This document shows, in pieces, positions 1 to 7,571 of a stretch of 37,288 nt of DNA (within the stretch, counting starts at the first letter, position 1; every line of letters starts with the position of its first letter). The notes beneath the pieces were generated by a model that was not told the DNA's origin, made no database searches, and worked only from the letters and a program-made list of their open reading frames with translations. Made by a program: the position numbers and the translations under genes. This DNA is from a virus: IMG/VR virus record IMGVR_UViG_3300027906_002599, positions 1 through 37,288 of that record; one strand, given 5' to 3'.

Positions 1-112
1 ATAAATCTTTTAAAGGTGCCGCAAAACTATCTTTTACTGCTCCTTTTTCTACGAGCATTTCAGCAACTGTATCTTTGCCACTGCCCATAAATCCTGTTAT
101 TCCTATTATCAT
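1..112 (-). CDS. Deoxynucleoside monophosphate kinase, N-terminal fragment (T4 gp1 type)
   Basis: The fragment starts with ATG at 112 and runs off the left edge of the window; only about 37 residues are visible. It opens with a hydrophobic strand followed by a P-loop, GFMGSGKDTVAEML, near residues 7-20. The Lys-Asp-Thr ending of the P-loop is typical of phage dNMP kinases of the T4 gene 1 type, which phosphorylate dNMPs to dNDPs for phage DNA synthesis. It is the last visible gene of the minus-strand run that starts at gp13, 25 bp after the fifth oxygenase-like gene. Another P-loop nucleotide kinase cannot be excluded from so short a piece. Confidence 0.72.
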   Translation of the reverse strand, partial: MIIGITGFMGSGKDTVAEMLVEKGAVKDSFAAPLKDL

Positions 113-137
113 ACTAATATATATATTCCAATTTTTT

Positions 138-992
138 TTAGATAAACAATTTTCCGGTATCGTACATTTCTTCCATTTGTTTGAACGTTAATTCATGACT
201 GCCATGTACTCTAAGTGTTACTCTAGGTTCTCCATTAGTTTTTACTCTATGCCACTGATTAATATTTACCATGTAAGGATTATGCATACCAACATGCTCA
301 GTAATAATTTCTAATTCATCTTCCCAAACACTTGCATTGGGCCAATGACTATCAACAACCATTGTCATATCATTGAGTACAGTTGTTATCGGTTCTTGTG
401 CAATATGATAATCTTGACAAAATTGTTCTATTAACTCTAGTTCTGCATTCCACATATTTTCACTTGGTTTTGCAAACTCTAAACTACTACCTTCTTTGTC
501 TCCTAGTAATCTAAAATTACATAGACCAGGATGTCTATAAGCATCTAAAAATACAGAATTAAAATCTTCTGGTGCTGTTGCTGGTATTGATACAGGCCCT
601 TCTTTGTGCCACTGTGTAGATTTAGAAAAACATAATACAGTAACTGGCGGAGTGTTTAAACCATTTATACTCCAATTGTTTTGTAAAAAATCTGGGTTGA
701 ATGTTTCGTGTAGCCAATCTGATACTCTTCTTTTTAATTCTAAGTTTGATATAAAACCGATACCATTAAATGCTTGTTGCTTGTTATCTGAACTGTTTGA
801 CCATCTATTTGCTTTTGCTTCTGTAGGTATTTTATCAGATGTCCAATTTGTCCATCTAATTTTTCCAGACTGTACTGTGATTTCGTCTGGTATTACATTA
901 CCGTTAATCATGTCTATGTCTTGTTCTGTAAAAAAGTCTTCCGCTGTAAACGGAAACTCTACTCCAACACAATCACAATAACATTCTAGCAT
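138..992 (-). CDS. Putative Fe(II)/2-oxoglutarate oxygenase-like protein, array copy 5
   Basis: This 284-aa protein is the last of five tandem paralogues. A double-stranded beta-helix oxygenase signature is visible: His129-x-Glu131 (QWHKEGP), a middle strand NFRLLGD near 159-165, and distal His248 followed nine residues later by Arg257 (WHRV...PRVTLR). This is the HxD/E...H...R layout of Fe(II)/2-oxoglutarate dioxygenases, with Arg257 the likely 2-oxoglutarate binder. Seen in sequence: all putative metal ligands are present. Inferred: enzymatic activity and substrate, neither of which can be read here. It ends in the paralogue-specific helix (LTFKQMEEMYDTGKLF). The start overlaps the previous gene's stop at 992. 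A catalytically dead beta-helix protein or a virion-associated role is possible. Confidence 0.62.
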   Translation of the reverse strand: MLECYCDCVGVEFPFTAEDFFTEQDIDMINGNVIPDEITVQSGKIRWTNWTSDKIPTEAKANRWSNSSDNKQQAFNGIGFISNLELKRRVSDWLHETFNPDFLQNNWSINGLNTPPVTVLCFSKSTQWHKEGPVSIPATAPEDFNSVFLDAYRHPGLCNFRLLGDKEGSSLEFAKPSENMWNAELELIEQFCQDYHIAQEPITTVLNDMTMVVDSHWPNASVWEDELEIITEHVGMHNPYMVNINQWHRVKTNGEPRVTLRVHGSHELTFKQMEEMYDTGKLFI

Positions 993-1873
993 TATTTAAA
1001 AAACTCTCCTGCCTCTACCATTTGTTCTATTTGTTCAAATGTTAAATTTGTATTAGCATGTATTCTAAAAGTAACTCTAGGTGTGCCATTTGTAACTACT
1101 CTGTGCCATTTACCAACATTAACAATGTATGGATTATGTTGTCCTACATGTTTTGTAATTGGTATTAAATTTGGTTCCCAAACATTATTATGAAATAATT
1201 GTAATGTACTTGCCATAATTAAGTTCTTATGTTCTGTTGCAGTTGTCAACATAGGATCTGGTGCTGTAGAGTTTTTAATATCTTCTATAAACATTTCAAC
1301 TATTTCGTCTTCTGCTTGTTGCATTTCTTCATCTGGTTGTGCAAATTCTATATAACTGTTATCTACATCACCTAAAAGTCTAAAATTAATTACTGCTGGT
1401 GGTCTCCTAGAATTATCAAAGTCTGGGTGTGGTACAGGTCCTTCATTATGCCAACCACTAGTTTCCATAGAAAAACATAATACAGTAACTGGAGGTGTAT
1501 TAGTACCTGATGAAAATTTCCAAATCTCTTGAAAATAATCTGGGTGTAACGTTTCATTAAGCCACTCCCATACATCACGTTTTAATTTAGTATCTGTTAT
1601 TATTGCATTACCATTAAAACTACCAAAGTCTGCACGGTATCCTTCTCCAGCACCATCTGTAGACATTTTGTATGTATATCTACTCCATTTTAATTTTTCT
1701 GATTTTATAAAAGTGTCTTGACCTCTAAAAGCCGACAAGGCTCCAAAGGACTTATCTTCCATAATTTCCCCTTCTCTAGTACCGTGAATCATTTCTATAT
1801 CTTGTTCAGTAAGAAAATCGTCCTTATTAAAAGGAAAGTCTATGCCAGGTAAGTCGCAATAACAACCGTTCAT
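992..1873 (-). CDS. Putative Fe(II)/2-oxoglutarate oxygenase-like protein, array copy 4
   Basis: This is a 293-aa paralogue of the neighbouring genes. The N-terminal CYCDLPGIDFPF is nearly the same as in copies 3 and 5. The putative facial triad is His142-x-Glu144 (GWHNEGP) and His257 (KWHRV), with Arg266 nine residues after the distal His as the likely 2-oxoglutarate anchor. The conserved NFRLLGD strand lies near 163-169. Its stop overlaps the start of copy 5, and its start overlaps the stop of copy 3 by 4 bp, the usual ATGA-type coupling. There is no separate promoter, so it is probably translated from the gp13 transcript. Substrate unknown. Confidence 0.62.
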   Translation of the reverse strand: MNGCYCDLPGIDFPFNKDDFLTEQDIEMIHGTREGEIMEDKSFGALSAFRGQDTFIKSEKLKWSRYTYKMSTDGAGEGYRADFGSFNGNAIITDTKLKRDVWEWLNETLHPDYFQEIWKFSSGTNTPPVTVLCFSMETSGWHNEGPVPHPDFDNSRRPPAVINFRLLGDVDNSYIEFAQPDEEMQQAEDEIVEMFIEDIKNSTAPDPMLTTATEHKNLIMASTLQLFHNNVWEPNLIPITKHVGQHNPYIVNVGKWHRVVTNGTPRVTFRIHANTNLTFEQIEQMVEAGEFFK

Positions 1874-2682
1874 TTAAAAAATTCTCCGTTATCAACTAAA
1901 CGTTCTATTTCTTCAAACGTTAAGTCTGTATTAGCATGTATTCTAAATGTAACTCTAGGTTCTCCATTAGTATTAACTTTATGCCATTGAGATAAATTTA
2001 CAATATATGCATTATGCATACCAACATGTTCTGTTATTTTAGTTAATCCAGTTTCTTCTTCTAGCCAATGCTGGGCCGCTGTAAAAACTACACCTTCATG
2101 TTCTGCAGAATGTATCTCACCATTAACATCATTATACCATGTTTCAAAGTATTTGTCAATACATTCTTTTTCTTTTATATTTAATTCGTCATTTGCTTCT
2201 GCAAATTCTAATGTACTACCGTCTGGGTCGCCTAGCAATCTAAAGTTAATTACTGCTGGTGCTCTTGGTTTAGATACAATGTCTGTGTTTATATGTTCTG
2301 ATAAGTTTTCAGGAAACTGTATTGGTCCTTCTCTATGCCAAGCAGTTGGGTGTGAGAAACATAAAATAGAAACTGGTGGAGTTTTTCTTCCACCCATATT
2401 CCATATTTTTTGAAAGTAATCTGGATGTATAGTTTCATGTAACCATTCCCAAACATCTTTTTTTAACTGTTGGTCTGTTATTACTGCTCCGCCATTTAAG
2501 ACATCATCTTTTGACCATTCTGTTGTTGACCAATTTGCATACCAATTTATTTTTTCAGTTTGTATAGAAGGTGTCTTAGGTATTTCTTTTCTACCATAAA
2601 TCATATCTAAATCTTGTTGAGAAAGAATATCATTAGTAAAAGGTAACTCAATACCAGGACAATCACAGTAACAACCTAGCAT
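1870..2682 (-). CDS. Putative Fe(II)/2-oxoglutarate oxygenase-like protein, array copy 3
   Basis: At 270 aa this is the shortest of the five paralogues. Key residues are His116-x-Glu118 (AWHREGP), NFRLLGDPDGS near 146-156, His234 (QWHKV) and Arg243 (PRVTFR). The order and spacing match the Fe(II)/2-oxoglutarate beta-helix oxygenase pattern. The N-terminus CYCDCPGIELPF is shared with copies 4 and 5, which makes these three the closest group. It overlaps copy 2 by 7 bp upstream and copy 4 by 4 bp downstream. The Cys-rich N-terminus (three Cys in the first eight residues) is specific to this sub-group; its role is unknown. Confidence 0.62.
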   Translation of the reverse strand: MLGCYCDCPGIELPFTNDILSQQDLDMIYGRKEIPKTPSIQTEKINWYANWSTTEWSKDDVLNGGAVITDQQLKKDVWEWLHETIHPDYFQKIWNMGGRKTPPVSILCFSHPTAWHREGPIQFPENLSEHINTDIVSKPRAPAVINFRLLGDPDGSTLEFAEANDELNIKEKECIDKYFETWYNDVNGEIHSAEHEGVVFTAAQHWLEEETGLTKITEHVGMHNAYIVNLSQWHKVNTNGEPRVTFRIHANTDLTFEEIERLVDNGEFFK

Positions 2683-3623
2683 TTTAAAAACCGGTCTTCG
2701 TCTATTAATTGTTGTATATAATCAAAGGAATGTTTTTTATGTCCCATAAATCTTAAACTTACTCTAGGTGCTTCTGTTTTTATATTAACTCTGTGCCAAG
2801 AAGATAAATTTAAAAGGAATGGGTCATGGTATCCTTCTATTTTACCACAAGGTGTTAAATGACTTAACATTTCGTCACTTGATGTTTGGTCAATACTAGA
2901 TGATACGGAGATGCCACGTCCTTCAGACCACATTGTTTCTGGTTCTTTGCCATCTTGTTTCCATTTACTAATATATTCTTTGTTTAAGTTATCATATACT
3001 TCAGTAAAGTATTCATCTGGTTCTGCAACTTCTATAGAGCAATCATCAGGATCACCTATAAGTCTAAAGTTACATACAGCACTTGTACGTGATGTTTCTA
3101 TTCTGTTTTCAAATAAACTTTCGTCTGTAATTTTTCTCCAACCAGTTAAACCTTCTGTATGGAATGTACTAGGTCCACTAAATCCTATTAATGTTATAGG
3201 AACAATCTTTCTACCAGCAAAACTCCAAATGTCTGCTAGATAATCTTCATGGAATGTATCTAATGCAAACTCTCTTAACTTATACATTAAGTCTTTATCT
3301 GTTATTACACCTATGCTTGTTGGTGGTCTATATCCTAAATACTTTCTTTCTTCAAATGTTAAGTCTGCAAAATCTTGGTCTTTTTCTAATATAATATCTG
3401 TGCCAGCAAGTTTATGTTCGTTAGGACTATACATCCAATGCATTTTTTCTGTTTGTGCCATAGTCCAGCCAAACAAGTCAGGGTGTTCAACTATATCAAC
3501 TTTTTTGTTAAACCTTGCTCTGTCGTATATTAATTCGTAGTCATCGTCTGTAAATATATCTTCTACAGTAATTGGAAGTTCTAATCCTGGAAAAGAACAT
3601 AAATGATTTTTAACTTTTTGCAT
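2676..3623 (-). CDS. Putative Fe(II)/2-oxoglutarate oxygenase-like protein, array copy 2
   Basis: This 315-aa protein is the longest and a more divergent paralogue. It keeps His155-x-Glu157 (TFHTEGL), the middle strand CNFRLIGDPDD, distal His277 (WHRV) and Arg287 (APRVSLRF), ten residues after the His. Extra sequence near 60-100, including MHWMYSPNEHK, and an insertion around 225-255 distinguish it from copies 3-5. It overlaps copy 1 by 14 bp at its start and copy 3 by 7 bp at its end. The shared fold and tight coupling point to duplication within one operon. Enzymatic function is inferred only from motif conservation. Confidence 0.6.
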   Translation of the reverse strand: MQKVKNHLCSFPGLELPITVEDIFTDDDYELIYDRARFNKKVDIVEHPDLFGWTMAQTEKMHWMYSPNEHKLAGTDIILEKDQDFADLTFEERKYLGYRPPTSIGVITDKDLMYKLREFALDTFHEDYLADIWSFAGRKIVPITLIGFSGPSTFHTEGLTGWRKITDESLFENRIETSRTSAVCNFRLIGDPDDCSIEVAEPDEYFTEVYDNLNKEYISKWKQDGKEPETMWSEGRGISVSSSIDQTSSDEMLSHLTPCGKIEGYHDPFLLNLSSWHRVNIKTEAPRVSLRFMGHKKHSFDYIQQLIDEDRFLKC

Positions 3624-4458
3624 TTAGCAACTTTCCTTCATTGTGCATATCAATCCAATGTTTCATTGGATATTCTTCATTGAGCATTAATCTAAAAGTG
3701 ATTCTCGGTTCAGATGCTCTGCTATTTTCTACTCTATGCCAAGGATTAGGGTGCGTATCTAAATGTCCTAAATTTAATAAAAATGGACAATCGTATTTTA
3801 CTTTTCTGTCTATTTCTTTAACTTCTTCATTAATAAACATTACAGCATCACTATAAATGTTACTTCTTATGCTTTTATCTTCATTCCATTGTACATCAAA
3901 TGAATTTCTTCTATTAATAGACAAGTGTTCAATTTCTTTCTGAATCCTCTCATTTGGCATGCCAAACACTAAATCACTATCATTGTTTGCTCTTAGTTTT
4001 ATATTTAGTGAACAACTTGTTCTTTTATGACCGAGTTTTTGCTCCAAATGGGAACCAGTATAAGATTCGAAGTTAGTCCAAGGATAAAATCCTTCATAGT
4101 GCCATCTAGAAGTTTCACTTGGTTTTGTCATTACTAATGTTGAAGGAAAAATTTTTCTTGGCATTTGATAGAACTTAGGTGAGAGGAAATCTTTTGGAAA
4201 AATATCATTTGCCCATTCATTTAATGTTCTTGATAATTCTTTACTAATTAACCAACCTATTTGTAAGTCTGGTGCTTCTGTATTTGTAGTCCATGCAATA
4301 TTTTTTGCGTTATCAAAAACTGCCTGGCTATGTTGATAGCCATCTTGTAAATCAAAATCTTCTTGTAATAATAATTCGTCTGCTGTAAAAGGAAGAGGGT
4401 AGTCCAGTAACTCAGGTATATCCCAAAAAGTGTCGGGTCTCATCTTAGCCCATAACAA
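3610..4458 (-). CDS. Putative Fe(II)/2-oxoglutarate oxygenase-like protein, array copy 1
   Basis: This 282-aa gene lies directly after gp13 and is the most divergent copy. Residues His120-x-Glu122 (RWHYEGF), His241 (NPWHRVEN) and Arg252 (EPRITFRL) keep the putative iron and 2-oxoglutarate positions; the His-to-Arg gap is two residues longer than in copies 3-5. The NFRLLGD strand is replaced by NIKLRAN. The start at 4458 overlaps the gp13 stop by 14 bp; a second ATG at 4443, one base after the gp13 stop, is an alternative. A short AGG lies about 7 nt before the 4458 ATG. Confidence 0.55.
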   Translation of the reverse strand: MLWAKMRPDTFWDIPELLDYPLPFTADELLLQEDFDLQDGYQHSQAVFDNAKNIAWTTNTEAPDLQIGWLISKELSRTLNEWANDIFPKDFLSPKFYQMPRKIFPSTLVMTKPSETSRWHYEGFYPWTNFESYTGSHLEQKLGHKRTSCSLNIKLRANNDSDLVFGMPNERIQKEIEHLSINRRNSFDVQWNEDKSIRSNIYSDAVMFINEEVKEIDRKVKYDCPFLLNLGHLDTHPNPWHRVENSRASEPRITFRLMLNEEYPMKHWIDMHNEGKLLNAKS

Positions 4459-5212
4459 AACCTAACGGTGAGTTGCCTTCTTCCATGTTGTGTAATCCGG
4501 CTATTAACTGTTCCATTTCAGTTATTGCTTCAGCCTTTAAGGCGTCTCCGTTAAGTGTTGTTGCTCCACCTGGTCCAGGAAGTCCACCTGGGAATTTGCT
4601 TCTTGCTTCACCTAACATCATTTTGCTTTGTGCTAGGGCGAAATTCGATAGCCAATCTGCGGCATAAACATCCTTGATTAAAACACTTTCTGGTATAAAG
4701 TTATTAACTCCTACTGCAATATCCTCTGCGTGTGCTACGTTTCGTAATATGGTTAATTCTTTGGTATTCCTATTAAATGTAAAGTTGTACTCGCTACCAA
4801 ACACACGACCAATAGTTTCTTTGTATTGTGCAAATGCATCAAATACTGCAAGTCCACCTATTTGTCCTGCTTGTAACATGTACATATTATTGAAAGCCAC
4901 ATCGAACGGATCAAAGTTTGTGCCACCGCCACTATTAGTACCAATACCTCTTCTATATAAACGTTTAACATCTATAACTTCATCAGGTAATACATATTTT
5001 GTAATACCATCTTGGGTTTGAATAAAAATAACTGCTTCTTCAACACTACCACTACTCAACTGTCTATACTTTTGTATAGATTTATTGATTGCTATATCGT
5101 AATGCTCTCTATCCAACTCAACATCTACCATTCCATCAGCCAATCTTAACTGAATCTCTTTAATGATTTCGTCTCTGTTGTTGTAGCCTATTTGGTCTAT
5201 TCTCTGTGCCAT
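4445..5212 (-). CDS. 13: Neck protein, T4 gp13-like head completion protein
   Basis: The 255-aa protein resembles T4 gp13 in its N-terminal part: RDEIIKEIQLRLADGMVDVE, a helix of the type HYDIAINKSIQKY, then a beta-rich stretch ending in DVKRLYRRGIG. The C-terminal half has a helix with the Gly/Pro-rich loop FPGGLPGPGG and an EMEQLIAGL helix, as in marine T4-like neck proteins. gp13 joins filled heads to tails together with gp14. The ATG at 5212 is preferred over a GTG five codons upstream, because a late-promoter octamer (5218-5225) lies 5 nt before it and would remove the GTG from the transcript. gp14 is encoded 6 kb away on the other strand, an unusual split. Confidence 0.8.
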   Translation of the reverse strand: MAQRIDQIGYNNRDEIIKEIQLRLADGMVDVELDREHYDIAINKSIQKYRQLSSGSVEEAVIFIQTQDGITKYVLPDEVIDVKRLYRRGIGTNSGGGTNFDPFDVAFNNMYMLQAGQIGGLAVFDAFAQYKETIGRVFGSEYNFTFNRNTKELTILRNVAHAEDIAVGVNNFIPESVLIKDVYAADWLSNFALAQSKMMLGEARSKFPGGLPGPGGATTLNGDALKAEAITEMEQLIAGLHNMEEGNSPLGFVMG

Positions 5213-5217
5213 ACTAC

Positions 5218-5225
5218 TATTTATC
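5218..5225 (-). promoter_or_regulatory. T4-type late promoter octamer before gp13
   Basis: The minus strand reads GATAAATA, close to the T4 late consensus TATAAATA. Its last base is only 5 nt before the gp13 ATG at 5212. No Shine-Dalgarno lies between them, so the transcript would start at or within a few bases of the start codon. Confidence 0.6.
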
Positions 5226-5236
5226 ACTTTTTGCCT

Positions 5237-6400
5237 TTAAAAGGCTTTCAATATGATAGTAGTATCGTTCATTCTTCCGTTTAATTTGGTGGGTGTTGTT
5301 TTAACTTCGTCAAATGCTTTAGCAAAACGTGTTTTAGCATTTCCAGTCCAACTATTAATTTGTTCTGCTGGCTTTCTAAGTGTCTTTTGTACACTAGTTT
5401 CTTCATCAAAATCTTGTATAGTAGTGCCTTTTACAAGTAATCCTGCACCAGGTCTGCCTAATCCACGTGGATCTTTGTTCTTTGCGTGGTAGACTCCTAC
5501 TTTACGAGTCTTTGTATTGTATATCCATAATTCGTTTGCGTAGACGACGTCTGTGGGCGAAATAGATGCTATTCCTAGTGTGCCATCGTTCACTTGATAT
5601 TTCATTTTCTTTATAATAACATCTTTGCTTCTTGCTCTAGGTTTACGTTGTTTCCTATTTGCTTTACCAGTAAGTATAACAGCATCACAGGCTGAGTTTA
5701 TTTTTTCAAAAAATGCTACATAGTCTTTCTTCATTTTCTTATCCATAAAACTATATGCTTCTTTTAATTGGTCACATGTACCTGCTAAATTTTCTTTTGC
5801 TTCTTCAGTAATCATTTCATACTGGTCTTTAATAAGTTTAGCATGTGCAGGTTTTACAACACCGCCGCCATATACTTTCATATCCCTTTCAGGGTCAAAC
5901 TTCTTAAGGTCAAACTTTTCATTTACAATGAATTCATCTAACAAGCCGTCCCAGTCACCACATAAGTCAGTAATCTGTTCTAACATTCTTTGTTGTATAG
6001 ATACTTTAGGTGGAGCCTTTACTTTCTTCTTTTCTACTTCTTCTAAAACTGTCTTACCTTGCATAATCAGTTCTTCCTGTTTTTTATCATAAAACTTTGA
6101 TAATCTCTCTGGCATATATCCTAGTTTTTTCCAAAGCCAGGCATACTTGGCACTACTGCTAAATCGCCAATCTGGATTTTTAAGAATAACCTTAATATCC
6201 TCTGGTGCCCAACCACTTGCTTCTTTAACCCATTGCCTATATGCGGCAACACCTTCCTTTGTAGATATTTCAGAATGCACAAAATAGTCACAACTATCAA
6301 ATGCTTTTTCTTGTTCCTCAGGATTAGTCAACCCAATGAACTTTTTCCAATCTGGTTCCTTGGTTACATAAACGGTTCTTTGCTTTTTCTTTCTAGCCAT
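5237..6400 (-). CDS. Conserved hypothetical protein of marine T4-like phages
   Basis: This 387-aa soluble protein has no signal peptide or membrane segment. The N-terminus is very basic (MARKKKQR). It is followed by an alpha-helical region rich in Lys/Glu to about residue 250, then a second basic stretch (KANRKQRKPRARSK), then a beta-rich C-terminal part with NELWIYNTKTRKVGVY and a Gly-rich turn (PRGLGRPGAG). I do not recognise a known enzymatic motif; the basic patches suggest nucleic acid contact. The start is placed at the ATG at 6400. A longer reading from a TTG at 6466 would sit on the -35 box of the sigma70-type promoter and is unlikely. It is the first gene after that promoter, so it is probably expressed early or constitutively. 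Confidence 0.7.
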   Translation of the reverse strand: MARKKKQRTVYVTKEPDWKKFIGLTNPEEQEKAFDSCDYFVHSEISTKEGVAAYRQWVKEASGWAPEDIKVILKNPDWRFSSSAKYAWLWKKLGYMPERLSKFYDKKQEELIMQGKTVLEEVEKKKVKAPPKVSIQQRMLEQITDLCGDWDGLLDEFIVNEKFDLKKFDPERDMKVYGGGVVKPAHAKLIKDQYEMITEEAKENLAGTCDQLKEAYSFMDKKMKKDYVAFFEKINSACDAVILTGKANRKQRKPRARSKDVIIKKMKYQVNDGTLGIASISPTDVVYANELWIYNTKTRKVGVYHAKNKDPRGLGRPGAGLLVKGTTIQDFDEETSVQKTLRKPAEQINSWTGNAKTRFAKAFDEVKTTPTKLNGRMNDTTIILKAF

Positions 6401-6437
6401 TGTTTTATTAAAATTACTCCAAACAATATTGCTAGTT

Positions 6438-6466
6438 AGTATAACTTCAAAAAATTTCTTTGTCAA
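6438..6466 (-). promoter_or_regulatory. Sigma70-type promoter (TTGACA-17-TATACT)
   Basis: The minus strand has TTGACA at 6466-6461, a 17-nt spacer and TATACT at 6443-6438. This is a near-perfect host sigma70 promoter, lying between a terminator (6492-6517) and the ATG at 6400. The same two hexamers and spacing recur before tRNA-Ser (10977-11005). Confidence 0.85.
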
Positions 6467-6491
6467 TTGGTAAATTTTGAATCAAAATGGT

Positions 6492-6517
6492 AAAAAAAGG
6501 GCCAGAACGGCCCTTTT
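6492..6517 (-). terminator. Rho-independent terminator after the secreted-protein gene
   Basis: A hairpin with the stem GGGCC/GGCCC, extended by A/T pairs, surrounds a 5-nt loop and has T-runs on both sides. It lies just after the stop of the 6520-7068 gene and before the sigma70-type promoter, so it separates two minus-strand transcription units. Confidence 0.85.
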
Positions 6518-6519
6518 AA

Positions 6520-7068
6520 TTAAAAATTGCTAGAGTTATGTCTGCCGTCACTATAAATTGGTCTATATTCAAAAGGTTGAACGCATTGAGGAGCATTATA
6601 AACCCCTCCCCAAAGTGTAGTATAAGTTACACATCCATCCCTATTGTTACTACCAACCCATTTACCATTTGCATCTTTTTGCCTCAATTTGCAATATGAG
6701 ACATAATTATTCATCCCACCAACACTAATATTACTGCCTGGTTGGTCAGGGTGTTTGCAATCTTGACCTATTACATCTCCGTTCAAATCACAATCGTAAG
6801 TAGACGCGGCAGGCTTTAACGGCCCGAAGCAATATGGATTGGTGGGTGGCGGTGGATCATCATCGCCATCACGTCTGGAGTTTTCTGTAACTTTTCCAAA
6901 TTCTATATTATCGTCTGATTGTGTTTTTGTCCAAAGAGGTCCTTCAGAAACATATATACCCGCACTTTCAGGCACAGTATATTGTGTTCCATCATTGTAA
7001 TAAATCATTGTTTCGGCTAATGAGAGTGTGGACATCATTACTCCTAACAACAAAATAATATACTTCAT
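6520..7068 (-). CDS. Predicted secreted protein of unknown function
   Basis: This 182-aa protein starts with a clear signal peptide (MKYIILLLGVMMSTLSLA, cleavage likely before Glu19). The mature part has DGTQYTVP, a Pro-rich linker (DDPPPPTNPY) near residue 95 and about six Cys spread over the C-terminal half, which suggests disulfides and a periplasmic or extracellular location. The start is the ATG at 7068, which has a strong GGAGG about 7 nt upstream; longer readings would overlap the FabZ gene in another frame. A perfect TATAAATA lies 56 nt upstream and a terminator follows. I do not recognise the family. It may belong with the exported curli-type proteins, but nothing links them beyond export. 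Confidence 0.7.
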   Translation of the reverse strand: MKYIILLLGVMMSTLSLAETMIYYNDGTQYTVPESAGIYVSEGPLWTKTQSDDNIEFGKVTENSRRDGDDDPPPPTNPYCFGPLKPAASTYDCDLNGDVIGQDCKHPDQPGSNISVGGMNNYVSYCKLRQKDANGKWVGSNNRDGCVTYTTLWGGVYNAPQCVQPFEYRPIYSDGRHNSSNF

Positions 7069-7124
7069 AGTATATCCTCCGTTTATTGTTGAGGTGTATG
7101 ATACCGCCGTAAATCCACCAACTG

Positions 7125-7132
7125 TATTTATA
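7125..7132 (-). promoter_or_regulatory. Late promoter TATAAATA before the secreted-protein gene
   Basis: This is an exact match to the T4 late promoter consensus on the minus strand. It overlaps the stop codon of the FabZ-like gene and lies 56 nt before the ATG at 7068, leaving room for a leader with the GGAGG ribosome site. Confidence 0.8.
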
Positions 7133-7550
7133 GTTTTTTGGCAGTTAGACCTATTGTAGCAGATGCTACACGTGATTCTCCATCGAATACTTTGCAATCA
7201 TAGAAGATATGATTAAGTTTACGTTTGGTAAGTTTGGCTGTAAGTCTTAATCTAGTACCTGGAAATACAGGAAATCTAAACTTACATTTGTCTACACTAG
7301 TAACAAAAGTAACATAATCTTCATGTTTAAGTTCATCTTGTTCTTTTCCTGCTAGATGTAATGCATGGAGACCGGCACATTGATTCATTCCTTCGATAAT
7401 ATAGACACCGGGCCAAATTTTTACATGAGGGAAGTGTCCTTCTAATACTGGATGAGCATTATGCACCATATATGTTGCTTCAACTTCTTCATCATTTAAG
7501 ATAGTGTGTTCATCTATTAGTGCAATAGGATGTCTGTGTGGTAGTTCCAT
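7128..7550 (-). CDS. fabZ: FabZ-like 3-hydroxyacyl-ACP dehydratase (hot-dog fold)
   Basis: At 140 aa this is the usual FabZ length. The N-terminal LPHRHPIALID matches the FabZ LPHRYPFLLVD motif. The central EGHFPHVKIWPGVYIIEGMN carries His39 and Glu53, 14 residues apart, as for the FabZ catalytic His/Glu pair. FabZ dehydrates 3-hydroxyacyl-ACP in type II fatty acid synthesis, and related hot-dog proteins act on other acyl thioesters. The first MELPHR leaves no N-terminal extension. It sits downstream of the radical SAM and FNR genes on the same strand. A late-type octamer (7557-7564) lies 6 nt before the ATG, with no Shine-Dalgarno. A fatty-acid gene is unexpected in a T4-like phage. Substrate specificity cannot be read. 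Confidence 0.82.
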   Translation of the reverse strand: MELPHRHPIALIDEHTILNDEEVEATYMVHNAHPVLEGHFPHVKIWPGVYIIEGMNQCAGLHALHLAGKEQDELKHEDYVTFVTSVDKCKFRFPVFPGTRLRLTAKLTKRKLNHIFYDCKVFDGESRVASATIGLTAKKL

Positions 7551-7556
7551 GTAAGG

Positions 7557-7564
7557 TATTTAGT
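7557..7564 (-). promoter_or_regulatory. Possible late promoter octamer (ACTAAATA) before the FabZ gene
   Basis: The minus strand reads ACTAAATA, ending 6 nt before the FabZ ATG. The same octamer lies at 14630-14637, 5 nt before another ATG. Its position fits the leaderless-type arrangement seen at gp13, gp14 and the cyclase. Confidence 0.45.
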
Positions 7565-7571
7565 AAGTTAC

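Noticed and set aside
6401-6466. Longer start of the 387-aa gene
   Set aside because: It would start at a TTG that is part of the -35 box of a near-perfect promoter and include the -10 box.
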